20,416 bases of DNA from Euprymna scolopes (GCA_024364805.1 CM044514.1:51016896-51037311), one strand, 5' to 3'. Positions 8,731 to 18,693 are shown, counted from the first letter of the stretch. The notes: generated from the letters alone by a model not told the origin. Numbers and translations: made by a program.

Positions 8731-9136
8731 TCTCCACTTATACATAAAAGTCACTGTCTGTGTGTCTGAGTTTGTTCTCTCTGGACTCCGAAATGACTGA
8801 ACTGATTTTTAACAAATTTCACCTAAATGTACTTTAGGTGTCTGGGAGTGTTCTTATATAGTTTTTTTTTATCGAAATGCTTCCAATAAGAATCGAAAAT
8901 TAATAATTGAAAAAATCTGATTAAAGAAAGAACAGTCCAATTTCGACCAAAGTTACAAGATCACAAGTGCATTTGAAAACTTTTATCATCACACAAGCAG
9001 AAGATCCCTAATCAATTGATTTGAAAAAAAAAAATGGCGATTTCATTAATTTTAATGACTATTTCAATATTAAGTTCAATAAAAGTATTGAAAGTAGGGA
9101 ACATTAAATCCGGGTAACAACAGGTCTCCCTGCTAG
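8731..9136 (+). mobile_element. Non-autonomous Helitron (406 bp)
   Basis: The 5' end is TCTCCACTTATACATAAAAG and the 3' end is CTAG preceded by an imperfect hairpin (CCGGGTAACAACAGGT). It lies between an A at 8730 and a T at 9137, as Helitrons insert between A and T and show no target duplication. It has no coding frame, so it would have depended on a Rep/helicase supplied elsewhere. The termini are read directly; the class is inferred from them. Confidence 0.7.
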
Positions 9137-10089
9137 TATGATATGATTATTCCAAGTATGCTTTCGTTACACTTTAAAATGTATTTCCCAGCAAAGATGA
9201 TGCATTTCTTTACATATGATTATGGAAAACATAAAACCATGTAAATTATAGGCGTTAATGTATTGCAAATAAATAGTCAGTACTAACATGCATATATACA
9301 TATTAGAACGCAAATACATACAAATCAACTGTACAATTATATACTAAAAGACAGGAAAATTCATCTATCATACATGTACATACACGAATGTGTTTATATC
9401 AGTTGATGTGCAACCACACACATGCATCTAAATTTACAGATAATCATAACTTAGATGCACATCTCAATATAAAATGGCACATTCGTAGATACATATATCT
9501 CAATATAAAATGGCACATTCGTAGATACATCTATAAACCTACGCATAGGGTTTCACATAGCAATATGCCTCCAAATAGATATAAAAATAAGAATGGATAA
9601 TGTAAAAAGAACATAGACCTTAGATACATCAGTGCTCATATAAAAAATACAGAAGAGATTATATACGCCAGTACAGATACATACACATAGAAATGCATTT
9701 TTAAGCACACACACACACACATCACCACTTATTTGCACATACATACAAATATTCATATATATGAATCACCAAACAGATACTTAAATATCAGTAAACATAT
9801 CCCTTCTCACATATAAATGGAAAGAACTTGAATGCCCACTAGACACCATCCTTAGGTGTCTTTGGTCTCTCTGTATAGGTGTTTGTCAGAGACTCTGACA
9901 TGAGGATATTTCTGATATGAAGTAAACCCAGACAAAATATTTAAAAAAAAATTGTCTCCACAGGCTATCCAGCACATCTCCCTTTATTAATAGAGAGCAA
10001 CTTTGAATAATAAATAAAAAGCTGTTGATGATGCGGAATCATATATAAAAATATGAAGAAATTTTTTTATTTACATACTTGCAGGAGAA
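9137..10089. other. Simple-repeat-rich intron stretch
   Basis: ACATACAT, CACACA and AT-rich low-complexity DNA fills this stretch, including a 36-bp tandem duplication. Two frames of 67-70 codons at 9388-9600 and 9553-9756 are by-products of the repeats. No gene is seen. Confidence 0.6.
9461..9532. repeat. 36-bp tandem duplication
   Basis: A 34-bp unit beginning ATCTCAATATAAAATGGCAC occurs identically at 9461-9494 and 9497-9530, giving a 36-bp period. Perfect identity implies a recent duplication. Confidence 0.92.
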
Positions 10090-10434
10090 AAAGAACTCTT
10101 CAGCCTGTTTATACACCTGGCAGGAAGAGGCAAATAATGTTGCAAACATTCTAGTCTCTTGAAATGGCACTCCAGCCAAGACAGAGGCCAACCAAGGTAG
10201 GCATCAGGCCTTGTTAGTAGCGGTTCTGACCCCCATCTCCATCATGTTTGGCAACAAAAAATAAGAGGCTTAAAAGCCTGGCCATGGACTGTTTTGCTAA
10301 CACAACTCAAAGTTTGAAAAGTGGAGCAAAGCAGCAAATCAAATCATGATCAAGAAAAAAAAAACAAAAAAAACCCTGAATAGGAACAGAACCCAACCGG
10401 TTACTTTACTAAGATCATTGATTTCCCAGATGGG

Positions 10435-10435
10435 A

Positions 10436-10460
<25 letters not shown>
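10435..10460. repeat. (AT)n microsatellite inside the LINE
   Basis: A run of alternating AT that interrupts the 5' region of the R2-like copy. Confidence 0.9.
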
Positions 10461-10467
<7 letters not shown>

Positions 10468-11748
10468 CTAAAGAAAAAATAACCTTCATTAAAAATGCAG
10501 CCATAAAGGAGGCAGAAAATGACTACCTTCCTATCAAGGAAGAGGAAAACAAAAAGATAAGCATCTGGATGCGAGAGGGAAGAAAAGTGGACATTGTCAC
10601 AGGCTACAGAATATGCTCAAAAAAAACATGCCAAATAGAAATAAAGGACAGAGATCTGGACGGAAATATTCTTCCACTTCTGTCCAAGATAAAAAAAAAA
10701 ATTATTCCATCCCAAAAATAACCTGCCAGCAACACAAGAGCCTGAAGGTTTTTAATGAGGCTGAGATGGAGTACATATAAACACAACTATCAGCTCTCAT
10801 TAGAAATAAACAGAATCCGTTGGAAAAGCCAATCACAATTCCCATCAACAACCAATGCACCCTAACCTCAGAAGCACAGCAAGAGCCACACCACCACCAT
10901 TCACGGGTTGATTCACCCAAACTGTCGATGACACCTCAACAGGGATCCAGTTTAACATCAGGATCTCTTTTGTTGAATAACTTCCCTCTCACCACCAGCA
11001 GTTAACAATGAAAAAAAACTAAAACAATCTTGGTTCTTCCTTGTGACGATTAACACCTGTACTAGCACCACTACTTCAGGAACTGCTGGAACCGAATGAT
11101 GATCAGTTGTCCTTAGAGGAGTCACATAAGACCATTAAGGAAATCCAAAAGATGGGGTTGGAGGAAAGATCTCAGCAGCCAAAATTACAAACAACCAGGG
11201 CAGCGATAAAAAAGGGTTAATGTTGCTCTTCAGACACTTGCACCAGATAACACATCCCTTAGGAAGCTGAACAAGATCTGTTATGCTGCAGGACTCTACG
11301 TTATTAAAAAAAACAAAATAAACCTGTATCTAAATTCCAAAAACAAAACCAATAGTAGTTCGGAGCACAGAAACAAATACTACATTGCAAATAGAAACTC
11401 CAAAATCAGCTAAATCTTTGTAGAAAGGAATCGTCTGAAATAAACAATTCCTTGTCACCCCTGCAGTGCATGGATGACTGAAAAACGTCATCAGAAAGCT
11501 CAATAGAAAATATGAGACAAAATGTGGGAAGATGAAGAACAGCGAGGGAATGAGGGCAGGATCCCAACCCTTGACAAAAGAATTAAAAAACAAAAAGAAA
11601 AAAAAAATATGGTGAAACTGAAAATAAACAGTTTAAACAAAATGCACAACTAAGCTTAATAAGGAATATAATAACAGTAGAAAAGCCACCCAAAAAGAAA
11701 GAGCAGGAGGATTATTGGAGGCTTCTGTTTGAAAATGAGTGTACCTAC

Positions 11749-11786
11749 AATGAAGATGGATCCTAGTAATGAAGATGGATCCTAGT
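11749..11786. repeat. 19-bp tandem duplication
   Basis: AATGAAGATGGATCCTAGT occurs twice in perfect tandem inside the R2-like LINE, right after the ENECTYNED codons. It changes the frame and post-dates the element's active life. Confidence 0.93.
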
Positions 11787-12397
11787 AATGAAAAAACAAA
11801 TTCCAGAAATAACAGCTGGCATGATAAAGCTGAATGGACTACAAAAATCCTGGCATAGACAATCTACCCAATTTCTAACTTAAGTAACAAACAGCACTTC
11901 ATAGTCATTATAGCAGTTGCAGACTATTAAGGAGTGAAGAGGTCGCACCGACATTGTTCCTAAAAAGGGATACAACCCTCATATCCAAAACAAGTGAAAC
12001 ACAATGCCGTAGTAAGTATAAACCCATCTGCTGTCTCACTATGACCTATAAGCCTGGTTGAAGACAGCATCTATCAACAGATCTCCTCTGGAGGATACCT
12101 GAAAAATGAACAAGTAGAAGGAAGTGTTTATGCATCAAGGACCAGTTGTTGATTAATAAGACTATCCTTGAGGAATGTAAGAATAGGCAGAGGAACCTAA
12201 ACATGGCTTGGATTGATTACCAAAACAACGTATGATAGTGTGCCGTACACATGTCTTGATTTATATAAGATCCAATAAAATGTGGTAAACAACCATGGTA
12301 TTAAGTCACACTAACAGAAATGTAAAAATCCCTAACATCAAGATCAGAAAAGGAATCTTCCTATCTTTTTTACTCTTAAACAAGCTACTCAATAAAA

Positions 12398-12749
12398 CAT
12401 CTCCTCTTGCAAAAGCCATCCTCATGAGGCGTCTATGCTGGTTTAGCCATGCCCTTCCTCATCAACCTTGCAATGTCGTCCAGGAGGCCATCGACTCGGC
12501 CCCGTTGCAAGGCTGGAAGAAACGTTGCAGTGGACAGCTGAAGACTTGGATCAGAACAGTGAAACAAGACTGAGTTGATTCTGGGTCCTCACCTGTACGA
12601 TCTACGCTGCTGGAACCGTGAATGGCTCATGTTCATGGCTGCTGTGGCATTGGATCATCAGGTGTGGTCGGCCTCAATTCGAGATGTGACTAGCACAATG
12701 GGTGGAGCTGGTTCAACCGATCAACGGTGATAGCCGAAACAAGTACAAG
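12398..12749 (+). mobile_element. 5'-truncated RTE-like LINE 3' end with 12-bp target duplication
   Basis: The insert is flanked by TACTCAATAAAA at 12386-12397 and 12750-12761. Removing it with one duplicate closes the R2-like frame as KLLNKNQSAYNLSQGRQQ. Its own frame reads LAKAILMRRLCWFSHALPHQ, then GWKKRCSGQLKTWIRTVKQD and, after a frame change, DLRCWNREW. That is the C-terminal domain typical of RTE-type LINE proteins (R-W-x-GH, then G-RRG-P-K-TW). The insert ends in a short ACAAGTACAAG repeat rather than poly-A, as is common for RTE elements. It is 352 bp and has no RT, so it was truncated on insertion. Confidence 0.85.
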
Positions 12750-13249
12750 TACTCAATAAAAACCAGAGTGCCTACAATCTGAGCCAAGGCCGCCAACAAG
12801 ACCTGAACAAAAGAGTAAACCATCTGCTTTTCATGGATGAATTATAACCAACTCAGACGTTAACTGAAGTCTACTCGTGCAGGTTGTACATAAATTCTCC
12901 AGATATATCAGAATGAAGTTTGGTTTGGACAAATGTGCAGTGTTCTATCTTCTGAAAAGAAGGTCCCAACAGAAAACATACAGTTTGATGAAGATACTAA
13001 TATCAAAGAGCAGGAAAAATGCAAATCACTTGGCATAGACGAAAATTCAATACATCAAGATTACAGAAAAATTAGCAGTGAATATATATTTGTTGTGTAA
13101 GGAAAATCTGTAAAACAAAGCTTACAAACAAAAATAAGATTATTGCCATTAAGCAACAATGCCATAACATACAGCTTTGGCACTGTTGACTGGCCACAAA
13201 GGGATATAAACAGACTATACACTAAAACACGGAAAATGTTGACACTGTA

Positions 13250-14050
13250 CAGGGTGGAACGATAAAGTTGTTAGCATTACAACTTTATTTTAAAACTTTT
13301 ATTGGAAAAATCAATTCAGGTAACTTGTGTAGTAGAGCTGACATCTATTCAATGTAGCCTCCTTCAGCCTCAATCACAGCCTCAATATGGGTCCAGAACT
13401 GGGAGCATACCTTTTCCACAAGCTTGGCAAATACTTTGTAGATGGTGGCAATCAGGCTGGCTTTAGTGTTGTGGGAAATCATATTGATGTTCTCAGTGTA
13501 TGACCAAATGAAGTAGTCTAGTGGGTTCAGGTCGGAGGAGGATGGGGAGGAGAGCAGTGAGAGAAGGGTAAAAAGTTCTAGCACTCCTTCTGAAGCCAAG
13601 CCTGAGTCTCTTTGGACTTATGGGTCAGTGCTAAGTCCTGCTGCCACACCCAGGGTTTGCCAGCAGCCACTTGATTGCACCAGGGGATCACCACACTCTT
13701 CAGCACATCCAGGTACACTTTGGTGTTGATTTTCAAGCTGACTTCGAAGATGTGAGGTGGCATGATGTGACCCTCACTTGAAACAACGCCAAAGACCATA
13801 ACCGGAAACTTTATATGTGATAATCCAGTGATGCATTTTGAGGGTGCTGGCAATGGTTCTGTTGTCATAACTTGGGCTCGTTGAACATGGTGTCACTTTC
13901 AGATATGACAGAAGGCTCCTATCACTCTTGAGATTTGTCCACAACTGGCCAAATAGATAGTTTGCAACAAAATGCGAAAACCAGTTTTCATCAAACGGAA
14001 ATGAAATTATGTTGTCTTTTCTTGGGCAACAATTTTATCGTTCCACCCTG
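13250..14050 (-). mobile_element. Internally deleted maT-like (DD37D-type) DNA transposon
   Basis: An 801-bp element lies between TA at 13248-13249 and 14051-14052. Its inverted ends begin CAGGGTGGAACGATAAA and read TTTATCGTTCCACCCTG on the far side. Excision leaves the R2-like LINE in frame (KMLTLY-RITYGNQC). The length is well under the usual ~1.3 kb, and the transposase N-terminus and first catalytic motif are not recognisable, so this is a non-autonomous deletion copy. Confidence 0.92.
13345..13868 (-). pseudogene. maT-like transposase, C-terminal part, frameshifted
   Basis: Two overlapping minus-strand frames carry the protein. The first (13578-13868) reads PVMVFGVVSSEGHIMPPHIF, then VVIPWCNQVAAGKPWVWQQD and LALTHKSKETQAWLQKEC, with the second catalytic D in WQQD. 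The second (13345-13599) gives SDLNPLDYFIW with the last D, then HNTKASLIATI and IEAVIEAEGGYIE at the C-terminus. In relatives about 37 residues separate the two aspartates; here a stop after QKEC and a length change before SDLNPLD break the frame. The usual APTH after the second D reads ALTH. The first D region is absent. It cannot be functional. Confidence 0.88.
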
Positions 14051-14347
14051 TACAGAATAACATATGGAAACCAGTGTCTGCCGAGACTGTATTTGCCCAA
14101 AAGTGCAGAAGGTATGGGTCTCTCAGAAATTGACTATCAGGACGGTGCCATTATTGTAAGCACAGGGCAATATCTGATAAGCTTTTAAACCTCATAATGG
14201 TACACCAGCATCATGAAATAAGAGTCAGCAGAAAAGCATCTATCACTAAACTAGCCAAACATTTTAGACAAAAGCTGTCTTACAAATGAGACAGAATACA
14301 AAAACAAGTCTGCTTAGGAAATAACCCAAAAGAGTCTCCAAAACACA

Positions 14348-14656
14348 TTGGAAAAAAATATGAAAGAATGGATCGACCAACAGCATGCCAAGTATTTTTG
14401 GGATGAATTCACTCAGGACTATATAGATAAAGAATGCTCTATAGGCTGGCTAAAAAGAAAATCATTCCATTATGATCAGGAGAGGATTATAATGATTGCC
14501 CAAAATAAAAGCTTAATGACCAATGCTTTTAAAAAGATGAGTGGTCTCAGCCATAACAACAAGTACAGGTTCTGCCACACACAAGTGGAGTGTGTAAGCC
14601 ACCTAACATTCAGCTGTAAGGTTCTACTATACGATGCAACACAATGGAGTGTGTAA
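14348..14656 (+). pseudogene. R2-like LINE C-terminal fragment
   Basis: A 102-codon open piece reads MKEWIDQQHAKYFWDEFTQD, then YIDKECSIGWLKRKSF, then ERIIMIAQNKSLMTNAFKKM and a zinc-knuckle-like C-x2-C-x7-H pattern (YRFCHTQVECVSHLTFSC, imperfect). Active relatives have EGLIIAAQDQALRTN and CRLC...HIL-C in this place. The cysteine knuckle is partly lost. The frame continues, broken, to about 15110. Confidence 0.8.
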
Positions 14657-15195
14657 CTACCTTCACTGAACGATCTGTAAAATGTTGAATATTGAATGCA
14701 GCAGCAAGTCCTGGGAACATGTTTACCAGGAAGAACAGTTGGAAATAAGTCATACATCATCCATCATAGGCAATTCCTACAGGTATGTACCTCGAAATCA
14801 GAGCTATTAAACCTGAAATAGTAATATGAGACAAGAAGGAGAAGGAAACAACCTTAGTAAAAGTTAGTGCCCCTAACGATATTGGATTAAACAGAGCTGA
14901 AAGGGAAAAGATAAAACACAAAGGTCTTATGTATGACATGAAAAGAAACTGGAATCTTAAGAAAATCTCTATCCAGTTATTATAGGAACAACTGGACTTG
15001 TGAAAAAGAATTTCCAAAAAGACTTAGCAAATATACCTGGTGAACCAAGTGCAAGAGAGATTCAAACAATTGCATTTGAAAGGATGATTAGAATCTTAAA
15101 AAGATTTCTCAGTTGGAATATATGAGATAATGGGTTAATGTCTGGCATCCAGTAGGATGCTTCATTCCCAGCTTGAACAAACTGATAAAAAAATA

Positions 15196-16371
15196 AAAAA
15201 AAACAAAACATACACGCAGACATACATCAATGCAAGTACACACATATAGTGATTCACCAACTCATTGATATACAAATAATGATACATACACACATCACAA
15301 GTTATCTTTCTCGTTTTTTTTTAAACGATTTTCAAAATGGCACTGTGAGATAATCACCTCTCGGTTAATCATAAAGCTTGATATTCTTATTTAAAAATCA
15401 AACTACATCAACTTACCTGATTTTTGGAATACAAAATTTCTTTTCATCATGGGTACATACATTATACAGATTTTTCTTTATTTTTGTCTTTTAATATGAG
15501 GGTAATTCTGAACATATATTTCAAATATAATTTTTTTTTAAAAACACAAAACCCAATTGATAGCTCAATAATGCATGATTATAAACATGAGAATCATTCC
15601 AAAAGTAAAGCCTCCTATGTATTATTTTTTTAAACTTTACTCTTTACTGTCAGAATTTTTTTAATGCAATAAACAAATTTTTTAAGCATGAAATCCACAT
15701 GTGATGGAAGTTAGCATGCAACTGACGCACGAACATAAACACCTCATTCACTTGTTGAACCATGCATAGACCTGTACTTTGAAGTTGGGCTGACAATCCA
15801 TAAGAATAAAAAAATATTTCCTATACAAATGTTTTTTTGAAAGAGGACTTAAAAATACAGTTTGGTAGTAAAGAGTTAATGGAACATCTCTGCTTCTGAC
15901 ATGAGAGGGTTGCTTTCTTAGAGTCTCACACTGTCAATATCGGCAACAGAGATATGAAACTTTCAGGTCATGAATGCACAAGTTTAGTCATTATAACAAT
16001 CCAATTTGCAATCCTCTATTTGTTCAGAATAAAAAATAAGAAGCATTACTTTTAGAATGTCTATCGTGTGCACACAAAAAATTCCATATTACAATTTATA
16101 CCTTCGTTGTATGGTCCAATATTATATTAATGTAAAAACCCTTATAAAAAGAATACCACTATTGGATTCTTTATAAAATTTTACTCGTAAGAAAGTTATA
16201 TTTAATCCTGATATATATCTTTATTTTCAATTACATTTTCAAGATGTAATTGAAATTGATAATTTGACCCAAGTGACTCCAAATGTTATCTGACGAAAAT
16301 TTCAGTGGTTTCATTCGGTTCCTTGACAAATAGAACTTTATTGAATTGAAAATTTTCTATTAACATATTGG
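15196..16371. other. AT-rich intron, no element recognised
   Basis: Low-complexity CATACA and poly-A stretches, and a perfect 12-bp stem with a 7-base loop at 16225-16255. A splice-like segment near 15420-15494 was examined and rejected. No gene is seen. Confidence 0.6.
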
Positions 16372-16658
16372 GTAATCATGAAGAAAAACTTGTTCATCTG
16401 ACGAATGGAATTCTACTTTTACTAAGAACATTGGCATAAATGTAAAAAACAATGTAAAAATAAAAAAAAAATTTTAAATTATCTATTTCAAACAAAAAAT
16501 GTTTTTCAAACTACTTAATTTAATGTAAAAACAATAAAAAAAGTAAATATAATAGAAATTTTATTGTTGCTGTTTTTTTTTTCTTACATTTACTTGAATG
16601 TTCTTAGTAAAAGTAGAATTACGTCCATTAGACGAACAGGTCTTTCTTGATGATTGCC
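16372..16658. repeat. Inverted repeat, ~73-75-bp arms with a ~140-bp spacer
   Basis: Arms 16372-16444 and 16584-16658 are reverse complements with scattered mismatches. The core GAATTCTACTTTTACTAAGA pairs almost perfectly with its partner at 16599-16621. No clear target duplication or coding frame was found. It could be a small fold-back transposon. In the citron pre-mRNA it would lie 93 bases past the exon whose donor is at 16751 and could form a long hairpin. Confidence 0.8.
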
Positions 16659-16751
16659 ATATACTGGGTTCTGTAGCAGTCAAACAAATAATTCTCTCCC
16701 TCTTTCTCTCTCTATATATAAATGTTTGTATATAAATAAAGAGAATTTTAC

Positions 16752-16832
16752 CAAATGCTAAGGGCAATCCACTCCATCGCATATTATTCGCTCGGCTTCT
16801 CGTCCCTTTTGAATCAACAAATACACCAAATT
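16752..16832 (-). CDS. CIT: Citron-like kinase exon: CNH core
   Basis: This 81-bp minus-strand exon follows a T29 tract and GTCTTTCTTTCAG acceptor and ends GCATTTG/GTAAAA. Two leading bases fit a glutamate codon. Then 26 codons read FGVFVDSKGTRSRANNMRW and SGLPLAF, with one base left over. It follows the citron CNH segment [20 protein letters not shown] (human, from memory), then SRLPLAF, almost residue for residue. The CNH domain is a beta-propeller-like C-terminal module. Citron acts with RhoA and the contractile ring at cytokinesis. The one-base phase matches the exon at 8492-8573 exactly. The preceding exon (LCFH-like end) is not in the window, so upstream parts must lie beyond 20416. Confidence 0.93.
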
Positions 16833-16845
16833 CTGAAAGAAAGAC

Positions 16846-16874
<29 letters not shown>
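16833..16874 (-). promoter_or_regulatory. Splice acceptor with a T29 tract
   Basis: On the coding (minus) strand, 29 consecutive T (16846-16874 as A on plus) are followed by GTCTTTCTTTCAG. It is an unusually long uninterrupted polypyrimidine tract and likely variable in length between individuals. Confidence 0.85.
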
Positions 16875-16877
<3 letters not shown>

Positions 16878-17561
16878 GTTTAACTCATTCAGTTTTATTC
16901 CTCACATTGAAAACACAAAACTTTAAAAAATAGGAAAATACATCAAGTGAATTTTTAAGATATTTGTGAATTTTTCTTTACCAATTTTAAGGACATTTTT
17001 TAGTCCATTTTAAATGAAGAGTTTTGGATCAATTGAGTAAGCATTTTAGCCTCCTAGGGAATTAGAATTTTATTGAAAAATTAGGCATAATCATTTTCTG
17101 CACTTGTGATCAGATAACTTGATACAAATCTTTTTTATAAAAAACTTATGAACCAATTTTTAGAATATCAAAAGAATAATGGATAATGATACAAACATCT
17201 TTTCTGATTAACATTTCTGACAATTTTTTTTAAATAATTGACTGATAACTAGATTTATAACATGACAAGATTAAAAAAATAAATGATAAAAAATAAGATC
17301 GGAATTCTTAGGTTTAACTACTTTATTTTATAAAAGAATTTGATAATGGGATAATTGAGATCTTCAAAATACCTTGTGATATAGAGACAGTTTATTTTTT
17401 TTCCCTGTACTGGAAAATTATTAACAAGAATAAATGTATCAACAAAATCTATTACATGATTACTTTTTTTTAAAATAGATTAAGATACTTTTAGAAAAAA
17501 ATAATTATCTGATGAAATATTTAAAATTGCATTTACTATTATATAAAGGGAACTGTGAAAT

Positions 17562-17563
<2 letters not shown>
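16875..17563. other. AT-rich intron, nothing recognised
   Basis: Very AT-rich sequence. A segment resembling a small exon near 17374-17406 does not match the expected preceding CNH sequence. Confidence 0.55.

Positions 17564-17599
<36 letters not shown>
17564..17599. repeat. (TA)n microsatellite
   Basis: A pure alternating tract. The overlapping minus-strand frames with YIYIYI are artefacts of it. Confidence 0.95.
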
Positions 17600-17601
<2 letters not shown>

Positions 17602-17632
17602 CGCATGCGTACATAAGCAAATAACCAACACA

Positions 17633-18062
17633 ACAATAAAATGTATTGTTTTACTGTGTACATTTTCAGCGTCCCAATTGTTTGTTTTTTTTTTTGTTTT
17701 TTTCGCATTTAAATTATCCAAATAAACAATTGTTAATACTTACTGCATGTTTTTTTACATTGTTCATTTCCGTATTACGTTTAAGTTATTTAAACGCAAT
17801 TTTCTTACAAATAAATCTACTTTAACTCGACAACCATAAGAGCATTTTACAATGGCAATTTACCCACCGCCTTCATTTTTTTAATTATTTATTCTCCATT
17901 TTTTAATACACCTTTCTTTAAAAAAAAAACACTCATACATTTTTTTCTACACTCCCAACATAAATTACCCCAAAAATGTTTTTTTAATTTGCATTACAAA
18001 TTAATAATCAACGCGACAATAAAACGTATTGTTTTACTGTGTACATTTTCAGCATCCCAATT
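17633..18062 (+). repeat. 47-bp direct repeat pair, 383 bp apart
   Basis: The copies at 17633-17679 and 18016-18062 differ at two positions. Both include GTATTGTTTTACTGTGTACA and are followed by a T run and a CGC(A/T)T(T)TAAATTA-like stretch. No coding frame or recognised family lies between them. They may be the edges of an unclassified repeat or a segmental duplication. Confidence 0.85.
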
Positions 18063-18387
18063 TTTTTTTTTTGCGCTTAAATTAAAAGATATATCAAAAT
18101 TTGAATTTAACTTTAAGTATTATGGTATCTGTTCAGTGCACATTTACCTATAAGTATGGCAAACCACTTATAATTCAATGGCTGTAAGTTTTTTTCTTTA
18201 AAAAATAAACAATTATAAACAGAACGACTCATAGAAATCTATATTCTTTTTTCATTTTAATATAGTTTCACAGAAATGTTTCTGTTACGTCACAAAAACT
18301 ATTTTTTTTACGTCACAAGTGTCACGCTTATACATTAATTCCATAGCTAATATAACATATTGACCCAACAGGTCATGGGTAGTCTAG

Positions 18388-18390
<3 letters not shown>

Positions 18391-18424
<34 letters not shown>
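18391..18424. repeat. (TA)n microsatellite
   Basis: An alternating tract shortly left of the MITE. Confidence 0.95.
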
Positions 18425-18428
<4 letters not shown>

Positions 18429-18450
18429 GAAGAAAAGTTGGATGATTATA

Positions 18451-18690
18451 CAGGGTGGTCGCGGGAAATTTGAAAGTCAGCTTAGATCATGAATAAAATA
18501 CGTGATTGCTATTTTTTGATCGGTGCCGTGTGAGTGTTGTAAAAATAAATTGTTGTTTGACGCTGCAGTGAAGTGAACGGACAACATTTTGAGTATAATA
18601 TAACATTTGTCTTTGAAAAACTTTGTAAAAATTATTCTTTGTAAAAATAAATTGTTGTTTGACAAATTTCCCGCTTTTCTAGCGACCACC

Positions 18691-18693
<3 letters not shown>
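18451..18693. mobile_element. 243-bp Tc1/mariner-type MITE
   Basis: The inverted ends are CAGGGTGGTCGCGGGAAATT and its complement near 18662-18693 (interrupted by TTTTCTA), flanked by TA at 18449-18450 and 18694-18695. It is non-coding. A 24-bp direct repeat beginning TGTAAAAATAAATTGTTGTT lies at 18538-18561 and 18640-18663. The shared CAGGGTGG tip suggests kinship with the maT-like element at 13250, but the interiors differ. Confidence 0.88.

Larger units (their letters stand above)
10090..15195 (+). mobile_element. Decayed R2/NeSL-like LINE, interrupted by two elements
   Basis: Plus-strand fragments follow the order of a single-ORF, restriction-like-endonuclease LINE. They are LRKLNKICYAAGLYV near 11260-11310, EDYWRLLFENECTYNED near 11710, ICCLTMTYK near 12030-12055, and NMAWIDYQNN near 12200. 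Then come IPNIKIRKGIF near 12330, NLSQGRQQDLNKRVNHLLFM near 12780-12835, LPRLYLPKSAEGMGLSEID near 14080-14130, and the C-terminal IAQNKSLMTNAFKKMSGLSH. A KPEIVI...KEKETTLVKV segment near 14810-14860 resembles the PD...D core of the restriction-like endonuclease. Near 15035, IPGEPSAREIQTIAF is followed by a poly-A-like end at about 15180. It has many frame breaks. The 5' limit is a guess. Confidence 0.82.

Noticed and set aside
9461-9530. A CRISPR-like repeat-spacer pattern.
   Set aside because: There are only two tandem units with no spacers, in a eukaryotic intron; it is a simple duplication.
10083-10121. A 38-bp minus-strand exon-like segment with a good acceptor (CTTCCTGCCAG) and donor (GTATGT), phase-compatible with the 8492 exon.
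   Set aside because: It lies in repeat-like sequence at the 5' side of the R2-like LINE. The 16752 exon joins the 8492 exon directly to give the expected citron sequence, so including it would break the CNH domain.
15418-15494. A minus-strand segment ending in a strong GTAAGT donor with an open frame (NLYNVCTHDEKKFCIPKI).
   Set aside because: The acceptor side lacks a pyrimidine tract, and the peptide would interrupt a CNH strand pair that closes perfectly without it. A poison or alternative exon cannot be excluded without RNA.
17374-17406. A small minus-strand exon upstream of the CNH-core exon.
   Set aside because: None of its frames gives the expected EYLLCFH-like sequence preceding EFGVFVD, and its phase does not fit.
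17505-17721. Minus-strand frames with YIYIYIYI runs.
   Set aside because: They are translations of a TA microsatellite.
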